A DNA stretch of 64,000 bases from Rhizobiales bacterium 2SD (GTDB lineage Bacteria; Pseudomonadota; Alphaproteobacteria; Rhizobiales; Beijerinckiaceae): NCBI GenBank assembly GCA_005502805.1, contig SCMY01000012.1, positions 124,001-188,000 of the forward strand. Reading direction: 5' to 3'. The notes beneath the pieces are model-generated. The model had not been told where the DNA came from, searched no databases, and saw nothing but the letters and a program-made list of their open reading frames with translations. Of this stretch, positions 25,976-34,328 are shown piece by piece (the first letter of the stretch is position 1; every line of letters starts with the position of its first letter). A program made the position numbers and the translations under genes.

Positions 25976-27232
25976 TCACTTGCGGCCGGCGGTCTTGCGG
26001 AAGACGCCGACGAGTTCGATATGGGCGGAATAGCGGAACTGGTCGACCGGCGTCACGCGCTCCAGCGCATAGCCGCCTGCGACCAAAAGCGCCGCGTCGC
26101 GGGCGAAGCTGGCCGCATCGCAGGAAACATAGGCGACGACAGGCACTTTCGAGGCCGCAAGCCGCTTGATCTGCGCCTCCGCGCCGGCGCGCGGCGGGTC
26201 GAGCACAACCGCGTCGAACGCGTTGAGCTCATGTTCCAGCAGCGGCCGGCGGAACAGGTCGCGGGCCTCGGCCGTGACCGGCTTCAGCCCTTGCGTATGG
26301 TTGGCGGCCCGGCTCAGCGCCTGGATCGCGGCCTTGTCGCTCTCATAGGCCGAGACCTGCGCCTTCCCGGCAAGCCGGAGGCTGAACGGGCCGCAGCCGG
26401 CGAAGAGGTCGGCGACGCGCTTCGCCTTCGGGATCGCTTCGAGCACCAGGCGTGACAATATCGCCTCGCCTTCCGCGGTCGCCTGCAGGAAGCCGCCGGG
26501 CCCCGGCGTCACCGCCGCCTTGCCCATCAACTGGAAGGGCGCGCGGCGCTCGACGATGACCTCGCCATGCATGGAGAGGCGCGCGAGATCGAGCCGTTCG
26601 GCCGCGTCGGTGAGCTGTCGGCGCAAGCTGTCACCGGCCGGGCCGTGGCCGCGGATGTCGACGTCGAGGCCGGCCTGCGAGGCGGTCAATTGGATGTCGA
26701 GCGGCTTGTTCGAGGAACGCAGGCGGTTGGCGAGATGCTGGGCCACCGTAGGCGCCCGCTCCAGCCCCGGCGCCAGCACCGGGCAAGCCTCAACATCGAC
26801 CAGTTCATGGCTTCTAGCCGCCATGAAGCCGACACGCATGCCGGTCTCGTCGCGGCGCGCATGGAAGGTGACACGGCGGCGGCCGATGCCATGGGCATCG
26901 ATCAGCGGCGCGACTTCGGTTTCCAACCGGGCGTGAGCCAGAGCCGTCACCACCTGCTGGCGCTTCCATTCGGCATAGAGCCCCTCGCCCATATGCTGGG
27001 CGGCACAACCGCCGCAGCGGGTGAAGAGCGGGCAGATCGCAGCGATGCGCGAGGCGGAGGGCGTCAGGATCTCGACGACCTGCGCCCGGTCGCCGTCGCG
27101 CACGGCCCGGACAGTCTCGCCCGGCAGAGCGAAGGGCACGAAGACCTGGCCCTGCGCCGTCTCGGCGACGCCGTCGCCGCGCTGGCCGAGCCGCGCGATC
27201 GTGAGCGTTTCATTCATGGCGAGGGCGGACAT
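25976..27232 (-). CDS. RlmD/TrmA-type 5-methyluridine RNA methyltransferase
   Basis: 418 aa. An N-terminal TRAM domain (LTIARLGQRGDGVAETAQGQVFVPFALPGETV) is followed by the iron-sulfur cysteine set CPLFTRCGGCAAQH plus a fourth Cys in DVEACPVL. The methyltransferase part has VADLFAGCGPFSLRLAGKA, AVVLDPPRAGAEAQIKRL and the catalytic Cys in VSCDAASFARDAALL. The C-terminal HIELVGVF signature is present. It probably makes m5U in 23S rRNA. The start may be the ATG five codons downstream (MNETLTI). Two extragenic hairpins sit between it and the divergent cysK gene. Confidence 0.93.
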   Translation of the reverse strand: MSALAMNETLTIARLGQRGDGVAETAQGQVFVPFALPGETVRAVRDGDRAQVVEILTPSASRIAAICPLFTRCGGCAAQHMGEGLYAEWKRQQVVTALAHARLETEVAPLIDAHGIGRRRVTFHARRDETGMRVGFMAARSHELVDVEACPVLAPGLERAPTVAQHLANRLRSSNKPLDIQLTASQAGLDVDIRGHGPAGDSLRRQLTDAAERLDLARLSMHGEVIVERRAPFQLMGKAAVTPGPGGFLQATAEGEAILSRLVLEAIPKAKRVADLFAGCGPFSLRLAGKAQVSAYESDKAAIQALSRAANHTQGLKPVTAEARDLFRRPLLEHELNAFDAVVLDPPRAGAEAQIKRLAASKVPVVAYVSCDAASFARDAALLVAGGYALERVTPVDQFRYSAHIELVGVFRKTAGRK

Positions 27233-27240
27233 TGCGATCA

Positions 27241-27288
27241 GACCATGATCAGGAAAAGTGTCATGCGGTTTTCCGTTTGATCATGGTC
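27241..27288 (-). repeat. Extragenic hairpin repeat, core type B, arm variant 2
   Basis: The outer arms GACCATGATCA (27241-27251) and TGATCATGGTC (27278-27288) are perfect reverse complements. The inner arms GGAAAA (27252-27257) and TTTTCC (27269-27274) continue the fold. The reverse complement has a core very close to 8521-8564 (ACGGAAAACCGC..CACTTTTCCT), but the arms differ completely. The copy lies 9 bases from the start codon of the methyltransferase gene, in a divergent promoter region, so it is not a terminator. Confidence 0.75.
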
Positions 27289-27313
27289 CACTCAATGTTG
27301 CGAGGCGGATTCA

Positions 27314-27340
27314 CGCATCAGGATATTCTATCCTGATGCG
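27314..27340. repeat. Perfect 12-bp hairpin in the methyltransferase-cysK gap
   Basis: CGCATCAGGATA (27314-27325) and TATCCTGATGCG (27329-27340) form a perfect stem with a TTC loop, 25 bases after the previous repeat. It could be another extragenic repeat or part of the cysK leader, about 80 bases before the cysK start. No other copy is seen in the window. Confidence 0.65.
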
Positions 27341-27422
27341 ATCCGGCTCGCGGCTCGTGACGTAATCGAGGGTTTGGCCTATCAGGTGCCGAGCGACAGG
27401 GAAATGGCTGGAGTTGCCTGAC

Positions 27423-28466
27423 ATGACTATCCGCAACGGCGTCGTCGAAGCGATCGGCAACACCCCCCTGATCAAATTGAAGCGCGCCTCGCAGGAAACC
27501 GGCTGCGAGATCCTCGGCAAGGCCGAGTTCATGAACCCCGGCCAGTCGGTCAAGGACCGCGCCGCGCTCGCCATCATCCGGGATGCCGAGAAGAGCGGTG
27601 CGCTCCGCCCCGGCGGCGTCATCGTCGAAGGTACGGCCGGCAATACCGGCATCGGCCTCGCTCTGGTCGGCAATGCGCTCGGCTACCGCTCGGTGATCGT
27701 CATCCCGGAGACGCAGAGCCAGGAAAAGAAGGACATGCTGCGGCTCGCCGGCGCGACTCTGGTCGAGGTCCCAGCCGTCGGCTACGTCAACCCGAACAAT
27801 TATGTGAAGGTCTCCGGCCGCCTCGCCGAGGAGCTGGCGAGAACTGAGCCGAACGGCGCGATCTGGGCCAACCAGTTCGACAATGTCGCCAACCGCCAGG
27901 GCCATATCGAGACCACCGGGCCGGAGATCTGGCAGCAGACCGACGGCAAGGTCGACGGCTTCGTCAGCGCCGTCGGCACTGGCGGCACGCTCGCCGGCGT
28001 CGCCATCGCGCTCAAGGGCTTCAACCCGAAGATCCGCATCGCCCTCGCCGATCCGATGGGCGCGGCGCTCTACGCCTACTACACCACCGGCGAACTCAAG
28101 GCCGAAGGTTCCTCGATCACCGAGGGCATCGGCCAAGGCCGCATCACCAAAAACATCGAGGGCGCGCCGGTCGACGTCGCCTTCCAGATCCCGGACGAAG
28201 AGGCGATCCCGCTCTGCTTCCAGCTGCTGGAGGAAGAGGGGCTCTGCCTCGGCGGCTCCTCCGGCATCAATGTCGCCGGCGCGATCCGGCTGGCGAAGGA
28301 GATGGGGCCCGGCCACACCATCGTGACCATCCTCTGCGACTACGGCACGCGCTATCAGTCGAAGCTGTTCAATCCCGACTTCCTGCGCTCGAAGAACCTG
28401 CCGGTGCCTGGCTGGCTCGAACGCGATGGCGGGTTGAAGGATGTGCTCGCCAAGGTGATGGCCTGA
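27423..28466 (+). CDS. cysK: Cysteine synthase A
   Basis: A 347-aa PLP enzyme, the long form typical of alphaproteobacteria. It makes cysteine from O-acetylserine and sulfide. Seen: AIGNTPLIKLKRAS, the PLP lysine in NPGQSVKDRAAL, the substrate loop VEGTAGNTGIGLALVG, NPNNYVKVSGRLAEEL, the phosphate loop SAVGTGGTLAGVA, and GLCLGGSSGINVAGAI near the C-terminus. The ATG at 27423 was chosen over a TTG three codons upstream because it has GGAG 12 bases before it. A MOSC-domain gene starts 5 bases after the stop. Confidence 0.95.
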   Translation: MTIRNGVVEAIGNTPLIKLKRASQETGCEILGKAEFMNPGQSVKDRAALAIIRDAEKSGALRPGGVIVEGTAGNTGIGLALVGNALGYRSVIVIPETQSQEKKDMLRLAGATLVEVPAVGYVNPNNYVKVSGRLAEELARTEPNGAIWANQFDNVANRQGHIETTGPEIWQQTDGKVDGFVSAVGTGGTLAGVAIALKGFNPKIRIALADPMGAALYAYYTTGELKAEGSSITEGIGQGRITKNIEGAPVDVAFQIPDEEAIPLCFQLLEEEGLCLGGSSGINVAGAIRLAKEMGPGHTIVTILCDYGTRYQSKLFNPDFLRSKNLPVPGWLERDGGLKDVLAKVMA

Positions 28467-28471
28467 AGGCC

Positions 28472-28978
28472 GTGCAGCCGCAGGCCGGATCGCTCCTCTC
28501 CGAGTTGCTGAACGCGCCAATTCGACCGGGCCGCGTCGTCTGGATCGGATTGCGACCGGCGAGGCGCGCGGCGATGACCAGCGTCGAGGCGGCCACGGCG
28601 AGCGCGGCGGAAGGGCTCGTCGGCGATCGCTATAACGGCCGGAGCGGTTCGCGGCAGGTCACGCTGATCCAGCGAGAACATCTTGCCGCGATCGCCAGCC
28701 ATCTCGGGCTGGAGCGGATCGCCCCGGAGCAGCTGCGGCGCAACATCGTCGTCGAGGGCATCAACCTCGCGGCCCTGAAGGATCACCGTTTCCGCCTCGG
28801 CACGGCGACCCTCGCATGGACTGGCGAATGCCATCCCTGCTCACGGATGGAAGAGGCCTTCGGCCCCGGCGGCTACAACGCCGTGCGCAGCCATGGCGGC
28901 ATCACGGCGCGGGTCATCGAAAGCGGAACCATCGCGGTCGGCGACAGGCTGGAGCGGCTTCCCGCAACCAGCCTGTAG
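28472..28978 (+). CDS. MOSC-domain sulfur-carrier protein
   Basis: A 168-aa stand-alone MOSC protein. Motifs are GLVGDRYNG, SRQVTLIQREHLAAIASHLG, LRRNIVVEGINLAAL, RFRLGTATLAWTGECHPCSRME (the conserved Cys pair, likely the sulfur carrier) and GGITARVIESGTIAVGD. MOSC proteins handle sulfur or molybdenum-cofactor ligands. Coupling to cysK (GTG start 5 bases after the cysK stop) fits a link to cysteine or sulfur delivery. No molybdoenzyme gene is nearby. Confidence 0.88.
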   Translation: MQPQAGSLLSELLNAPIRPGRVVWIGLRPARRAAMTSVEAATASAAEGLVGDRYNGRSGSRQVTLIQREHLAAIASHLGLERIAPEQLRRNIVVEGINLAALKDHRFRLGTATLAWTGECHPCSRMEEAFGPGGYNAVRSHGGITARVIESGTIAVGDRLERLPATSL

Positions 28979-28987
28979 CGTGCTACC

Positions 28988-30355
28988 TCACGCCGTCTGA
29001 GCGCCGGCCTCGATCGCCTCGATATCGCCGGCGCGGTCATATTGCGCCTGGTCGAGCATGCCCTGTCGCTTGGCGACGATGGTCGGCACCAGCGCCTGGC
29101 CGGCGACGTTCACGGCGGTGCGGCCCATGTCGAGGATCGGGTCGATCGCCAGCAACAGGCCGACGCCGGCGAGCGGCAGGCCGAGCGTCGAGAGCGTCAG
29201 CGTCAGCATCACGGTCGCGCCGGTCAGGCCCGCGGTCGCGGCCGAGCCGATGACCGAGACGAAGGCGATCAGCACATATTCCTGGATGCCGAGCGGGAGC
29301 CCGTAGAACTGGGCGACGAAGATCGCCGAGATCGCCGGGTAGATCGCGGCGCAGCCATCCATCTTGGTGGTGGCGCCGAGCGGCACGGCGAAGGCAGCGT
29401 ATTCGCGGGGCACGCCGAGGCTCTTCTCGGTCACGGCCTCGGTGACCGGCAGGGTGCCGACCGAGGAGCGCGAGACGAAGGCGAGCTGGATCGCCGGCCA
29501 GGCGCCCGCGAAGAAGCGCAGCGGCGAGAGCCCGTGCAGGACGAGCAGCACGGGGTAGACGATCAGCAGGACGATGGCGAGGCCGAGATAGATCGCGAAG
29601 GCGTACCAGGACAGCTGCTGCAGGGTCTGCCAGCCATATTGGGCTACGGCGTTGCCAAGCAGGCCGATGGTGCCGATCGGCGTCAGGCGGATCACCCACC
29701 ACAGGATCTTGCGGGTGATCGCCAGCAGCGACTCGTTGAAGGCGAGGAAGGCATTGGCGCGCTCGCCGACCTTCAGCGCCGCGACGCCGACGACGATTGA
29801 GATGACGAGCAGCTGCAGCACGTTGAAGCCGAGCCTGGTCGTCGCGGCACCGCCATCGATCCGGGTCGAGGCCTGCAGGCCGAGCATGTTGGCGGGAACG
29901 AGGCCCTTCAGAAAGTCGAGCCAGGAACCGACCGAGCCGGGCGCCTTGGCGCTGGCGGCGATCGCGCCGGAATTGATGCCGGGCTGGATGATCAGGCCGA
30001 GCGCGATGCCGATCAGCACGGCGATGAAGGCGGTGAGCGCGAACCAGAGCAGCGTCTGCCAAACCAGGGCGGCCGCATTAGAGAGCTGCCGGAGATTGCT
30101 GATCGAGGCGACGATCGCGGTGAAGATCAGCGGCGGCACCAGAGCCTGCAGCAGCTGCACGAAGATCGAGCCGGTGGTCGCCAGCGTCGTCGTCAGCCAG
30201 TTCGGCTGCCCGGCCGCGTCCGGGCCGATATTGCGCGCGATCCAGCCAAGTATGAGCCCGACCACCATGGCGGCCAGAACCTGGAAACCGAAATTGGCGT
30301 AGAACGGCTTGGCGCCGGCGGTCGCCGCGCCGGCTCGGGACGTCACTGTGGTCAT
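28988..30355 (-). CDS. Dicarboxylate/amino acid:cation symporter (DAACS)
   Basis: 455 aa with eight TM segments and two re-entrant loops of the GltP/DctA family. Diagnostic blocks are FVQLLQALVPPLIFTAIVASISNL, SRSSVGTLPVTEAVTEK (HP1), AVPLGATTKMDGCAAIYPAISAIFVAQ (TM7 with the unwound core) and AIDPILDMGRTAVNVAGQALVPTIVAKR (HP2/TM8). The substrate is a C4-dicarboxylate, glutamate or aspartate. It is divergent from the gene at 30554, with a 198-bp AT-richer gap holding the promoters and nothing else I can identify. Confidence 0.93.
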   Translation of the reverse strand: MTTVTSRAGAATAGAKPFYANFGFQVLAAMVVGLILGWIARNIGPDAAGQPNWLTTTLATTGSIFVQLLQALVPPLIFTAIVASISNLRQLSNAAALVWQTLLWFALTAFIAVLIGIALGLIIQPGINSGAIAASAKAPGSVGSWLDFLKGLVPANMLGLQASTRIDGGAATTRLGFNVLQLLVISIVVGVAALKVGERANAFLAFNESLLAITRKILWWVIRLTPIGTIGLLGNAVAQYGWQTLQQLSWYAFAIYLGLAIVLLIVYPVLLVLHGLSPLRFFAGAWPAIQLAFVSRSSVGTLPVTEAVTEKSLGVPREYAAFAVPLGATTKMDGCAAIYPAISAIFVAQFYGLPLGIQEYVLIAFVSVIGSAATAGLTGATVMLTLTLSTLGLPLAGVGLLLAIDPILDMGRTAVNVAGQALVPTIVAKRQGMLDQAQYDRAGDIEAIEAGAQTA

Positions 30356-30553
30356 GGCAGGAGCTCGTCAAATGCCGCTGCGCGGCTGAAATTTCTGCCT
30401 CATATATAAGCCTCTCAGCCATCGGCGGAAAGGCGAATACTTTCATTCTCGGTGGTCTACGCAACCGAAACAGACCACGACAACGTGTTTCCGAGCGAAT
30501 TCCTTCCCTTATGGGTGGGCAGCCCCGGACAGCGGCGACGAGACGGATCAACG

Positions 30554-31291
30554 ATGACTGAACAACCGGAGCAAATGGAACAGAAGCTGCTGCGCCAAAA
30601 GCGGCTGATGACGCTGGCCGGCCTCGTCGTCACCATCGCCTGGGCGGGCATGGGCCTCTGGCTGCTCTGGCATGTCGGCTTTCCCGACGGCCTGCGCCTC
30701 AACGATATCGGCGACTTCCTCTCGGGCGTAGTCGCGCCGCTCGCCTTCATCTGGCTGGTGATCGGCTATTTCCAGCAGGGCGCCGAGCTGTCGCTCAACA
30801 GCCGCTCGCTGGCACTGCAGGTCAAGGAGATGCAGGAATCCGTGCGCCAGCAGAGCGAGCAGGCGGCGGCAATGGTCCGCAGCGAAACGCATTCGCGGCG
30901 CGACGTCCTGATGCGCGTCGTCGCCTTCTACACCGACCTGCTGGCGTCCTATGCCTGCGATCTCTGGCGGCTCGTCGAAGAGGTCAGCGACGATCGTGTC
31001 GCCCAGACCTGGGATCGCTACAGCAAGGGCGACCGCGACATCTTCTTCTTCAGCCTGATCGACACGCTGCGACCGATCTCGCCGGCCCTGCCCGCAGCGG
31101 TCCGCTCGGAAGAGGCCCGCCTCGAGCTCATCCATCTCGGCGAGGAATACTTACGCATCTATGACGCCTTCATCGCCGAACTGACGCGACTCGACGAAGC
31201 CCATGTGCTGCGCGAGATCTATTCGTCGGGCGACATGCAGATCGTGAAGGAGCTGGTCGAGCGGCTGCGGGATGCCGCCCGCCAATCCTGA
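30554..31291 (+). CDS. Two-TM coiled-coil membrane protein, function unknown
   Basis: 245 aa from ATG 30554 (MTEQPEQMEQKLL). TM1 is LAGLVVTIAWAGMGLWLLWHV. TM2 lies in DIGDFLSGVVAPLAFIWLVIGYFQQGAELSLNSRSL and runs straight into a coiled coil (LALQVKEMQESVRQQSEQAAAMV). That GDFLxGVxAPLAFxWL motif recurs in uncharacterised bacterial proteins. The C-terminal ~150 residues are a helical cytoplasmic domain. It is convergent with the SLC13 permease. Function unknown; an upstream in-frame ATG at 30452 has no family features. Confidence 0.75.
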   Translation: MTEQPEQMEQKLLRQKRLMTLAGLVVTIAWAGMGLWLLWHVGFPDGLRLNDIGDFLSGVVAPLAFIWLVIGYFQQGAELSLNSRSLALQVKEMQESVRQQSEQAAAMVRSETHSRRDVLMRVVAFYTDLLASYACDLWRLVEEVSDDRVAQTWDRYSKGDRDIFFFSLIDTLRPISPALPAAVRSEEARLELIHLGEEYLRIYDAFIAELTRLDEAHVLREIYSSGDMQIVKELVERLRDAARQS

Positions 31292-31301
31292 CCCGCCGAC
31301 C

Positions 31302-33080
31302 TCAGCGCAGCGGCCAGAAGAACAGGATCAACGGCACGGCGAGCAGGATCACCAGCAGCGACAAGGGCGCGCCCAGCCTGGCATAATCGCCGAAACGGTA
31401 GCCGCCCGGCCCCATCACCAGCGTGTTACACTGGTGCCCGATCGGGGTGAGGAAGTCGCAGGCCGCGCCGATCGCCACCGCCATCAGGAAGGCGTCAGGG
31501 TTGTAGCCGAGCGTCTTGGCGAAGCCGGCGCCGATCGGCGCCATCACCAGCACCGTCGCCGCGTTGTTGAGGAAGGGCGTCACGGCCATCGCCGCGACCA
31601 GCATCAGCCCGACCGCCCCCCAGCCCGGCAGGCCGGCGCCAACCTGCGCCAGCAAGCCGGCGAAGACATCGGTCGCGCCGGTGACGCGCAGGCTGTCGCT
31701 GACCGGGATCAGTGCCGCCAGCATCACCAGGATCGGCGCCTCGACGGAGTCATAGGCATCGCGCAGGGTCAGCGCCCGCGTCGCCAGCAGCGCCACGGCA
31801 GCGGCGAAGAAGGCGATCGCCACCGGCAGCAGGCCGAGCGCGACGACGACGACGGTCGCGGCGACGATCGAGCCGGTGACGAAGCGGCGGCGCGTGCTGC
31901 CGAGCGCGAGGCTGCGCGCCGCCAGCGGCAGCAGGCCGAGCTCGCGCAGGCGCTCAGGTAGCAGATCCTCGTCGCCCTGCAGCAGCACGACGTCGCCGGT
32001 GCGCAAACGGATGTCGCGCAGGCGCTCGGTGAAGCGCTCGCCGGCGCGGCTGATGCCGAGCAGGTTGATGTGGAAGCGGGCGTGCAGATCGATCTCGGCG
32101 GCGCTCAAACCCTCCAACAGCGAGCCCTGCGTGACGATCGCTTCGCCGGTGCGGGCCGGGTCGAGCGAGCCCTCCCGCTGCGTCGAGCGATGCTGGCCGA
32201 CGAGTTCCAGCCCGCCATCGGCGACGACTCGCTCCAGCGCCTTGGGCTCGCCGCGCAGCAGCAGGATGTCGCCGGCGCGCAGGCCGGCGTCGGGGAGCGG
32301 CGCCCGGCGGCGCTCGCCATCGCGCAGGATCGCGACGACCTCGACCTCGCCATCGCCCGGCTTCCTGAGATCGGCGACGGTCTTGCCGGCAAGCGCCCCT
32401 TTCTCGGGCAGACGCGCCTCGGTGACGTAGTCCTTGATGTCGAGGGCCTGGTCGAGCGAGCGCGAGCCCTGGCGATCCTTCGGCAGCAGCCGATAGGCGA
32501 CGCTGAGAAAGGCGCAGCCGGCGAGCGCGATGCCGATGCCAACCGGGGTGAAGTCGAACATCGCGAAGGGCTTGCCGCCGAGCTCCTCGCGCACCCGCGC
32601 GACGATCACATTAGGCGACGTGCCGACCAGGGTGACGATGCCGCCGAGCAGCGAGGCGAAGGCCATCGGCATCAGGAACACCGAAGGCGATTTCCCGTCC
32701 TTGCGGGCGAGCTGATAGGCGATCGGCAGCATCATCGCGAGCGCGCCGATGTTCTTGATGATCGCCGACATGGCGGCGACGACGAAGACGAGGACCGCGA
32801 CCTGCGCCTGCGTCGAGCGCAGCAGCGGGGAGATGCGCGCCAGCGCGGTCTCGACCAGGCCCGAGCGCGCCACCGCGGCGCTGACGATCAAGGCGCTGGC
32901 GACGATGATGACGATGTCGTCGGAAAAGCCCTTGAAGGCCTCCTTGGCCGGCACGACGCCGAGCGCAACGCCCGCGAGCAGCGCCAGGAGGGCGATCACG
33001 TCATAGCGCAGCCTGCCCCAGACGAAGGCCGCCATCATGGCGGCGACCAGGGAGCAAGACAGAATCTGCGGCAGCGTCAT
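31302..33080 (-). CDS. SLC13-family permease with two RCK_C domains
   Basis: A 592-aa DASS/CitT-like carrier. The N-terminal membrane half has IIVASALIVSAAVARSGLVETALARISPLL and IKNIGALAMMLPIAYQLARKDGKSPSVFLMPMAFASLLGGIVTLVGTSPNVIVARVRE (the SLC13 SNT-like signature). Two RCK_C/TrkA_C regulatory domains occupy the central cytosolic loop (~200-380). The C-terminal half has AVTPFLNNAATVLVMAPIGAGFAKTLG and AIGAACDFLTPIGHQCNTLVMGPGGYRFGDY. It may import sulfate, citrate or dicarboxylates. I used the ATG at 33080 (MTLPQIL); a TTG three codons upstream is possible. Confidence 0.92.
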   Translation of the reverse strand: MTLPQILSCSLVAAMMAAFVWGRLRYDVIALLALLAGVALGVVPAKEAFKGFSDDIVIIVASALIVSAAVARSGLVETALARISPLLRSTQAQVAVLVFVVAAMSAIIKNIGALAMMLPIAYQLARKDGKSPSVFLMPMAFASLLGGIVTLVGTSPNVIVARVREELGGKPFAMFDFTPVGIGIALAGCAFLSVAYRLLPKDRQGSRSLDQALDIKDYVTEARLPEKGALAGKTVADLRKPGDGEVEVVAILRDGERRRAPLPDAGLRAGDILLLRGEPKALERVVADGGLELVGQHRSTQREGSLDPARTGEAIVTQGSLLEGLSAAEIDLHARFHINLLGISRAGERFTERLRDIRLRTGDVVLLQGDEDLLPERLRELGLLPLAARSLALGSTRRRFVTGSIVAATVVVVALGLLPVAIAFFAAAVALLATRALTLRDAYDSVEAPILVMLAALIPVSDSLRVTGATDVFAGLLAQVGAGLPGWGAVGLMLVAAMAVTPFLNNAATVLVMAPIGAGFAKTLGYNPDAFLMAVAIGAACDFLTPIGHQCNTLVMGPGGYRFGDYARLGAPLSLLVILLAVPLILFFWPLR

Positions 33081-33119
33081 GTAAAGCAAGCTATCCGAAG
33101 GCGCGCCGCCCGGGCACGG

Positions 33120-34154
33120 TCAAAGCCACTTTTTCCAGCGGAAGAACATGTAGGGCAGCACGGCGAAGAGAACCATCAAGCCCACTGCCATCGGGTAGCC
33201 GAGCTGCCATTCCAACTCCGGCATGGTCTTGAAGTTCATTCCGTAGATCGAGGCGATCAGCGTCGGCGGCATCAGCGCGACCGAGACGACCGAGAACAGC
33301 TTGATGATCTTGTTCTGCTCGATGCTGACCAAGCCGAGCGTCGCGTCGAGCATGAACTGCAGCTTGCTCGACAGGAAGGTGGCGTGCTCCTCGATCGCCT
33401 GGACGTCACGCAGCGAGGAGCGCCATTCCGGGTTGAAGCCGCCGGCCGCCTTCTTGGTGCGCTTGAAGTTGGCGGAGAGGTAGAGCAGCACACGCTCGAC
33501 CGAGACCATGCTCTCGCGGACATTCGAGATGATGTGCTCGTATTGGCCGATCTTGCGCACCACCGCCTGATAGACCCGGCCTTGCTCGACATGAGCGCTG
33601 TCGCCGTCGAAGATCTGGCGCGAGCGCATGTCAACGCGGTCGCCGACACCGCGGAGCACCTCGGCGGCGCGATCGACGATCGCCTCGATCAATCCCTCGA
33701 TCACGCCGGCCGGCTCGAGCTCGCAGCCGCCGGGCTTGGTGACGCGGTTCTTGAAGATGTTGAAGGCGCCGGGCTCGTCGTAGCGCACGGTCACAAGCGC
33801 CTTCTCGGTGAGGATGAAGGTGACGTCGGCGAGGCGCGGAACGTTGGTGTCGGACTGGCAGATGATCCGCGCCGTCATATAGTGCGCGCCGTTCTCGGCG
33901 TAGATGATCTCGGACGGTTCGAGATCGTGCATCTCCTCCTTCGTCGGAATGGAGATACCGAGATGCTGTTCGACTCTGGCGTCCTCGGCCGGCGTAGGGT
34001 TGAGCAGGTCGATCCAGATCGACCCCGGCGGAATCTCATCCTCGGCGATGAGGGTGCGCGGCGCGAGCTTGTCGCCGCTCGTCTGGCAGATGCCGTGGAT
34101 CAGGAGCATGGCCGGTCGTCCGGAATCGAGCGCAGCGACGCTGCGGATTTGCAC
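33120..34154 (-). CDS. corA: CorA-family magnesium transporter
   Basis: 344 aa. A large soluble N-terminal domain (~1-280) ends with two C-terminal TM helices. The pore motif is in IKLFSVVSVALMPPTLIASIYGMNF (YGMN). The last TM helix is GYPMAVGLMVLFAVLPYMFFRWKKWL. The conserved region AIEEHATFLSSKLQFMLDATLGLVSIEQNKIIKLFSVVSV is the CorA stalk helix. It imports Mg2+ and Co2+ as a pentamer. It is on the same strand as the SLC13 gene, 39 bp upstream of it, so they could be cotranscribed. Confidence 0.94.
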   Translation of the reverse strand: MQIRSVAALDSGRPAMLLIHGICQTSGDKLAPRTLIAEDEIPPGSIWIDLLNPTPAEDARVEQHLGISIPTKEEMHDLEPSEIIYAENGAHYMTARIICQSDTNVPRLADVTFILTEKALVTVRYDEPGAFNIFKNRVTKPGGCELEPAGVIEGLIEAIVDRAAEVLRGVGDRVDMRSRQIFDGDSAHVEQGRVYQAVVRKIGQYEHIISNVRESMVSVERVLLYLSANFKRTKKAAGGFNPEWRSSLRDVQAIEEHATFLSSKLQFMLDATLGLVSIEQNKIIKLFSVVSVALMPPTLIASIYGMNFKTMPELEWQLGYPMAVGLMVLFAVLPYMFFRWKKWL

Positions 34155-34328
34155 TGCACCAACTCCAATCGTCCCGCAGTGTCAAACCGATGACGCACCC
34201 AGGCAGCCGTTGAAACCAGCAAGGTTCACCGGCCTGGCGCGGGCATTTTCGAGCGCCGCGGCGTGGTTAGCATAAAATCAATCGCCACGTGGGATACCGG
34301 ATGGATCGGTTTCCCTTCAGAGTTTGCC

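Noticed and set aside
32070-34193. 707-codon plus-strand frame over SLC13 and corA
   Set aside because: Antisense of two clear membrane-protein genes, rich in Asp, Arg, Gln and His, with no recognisable domain.
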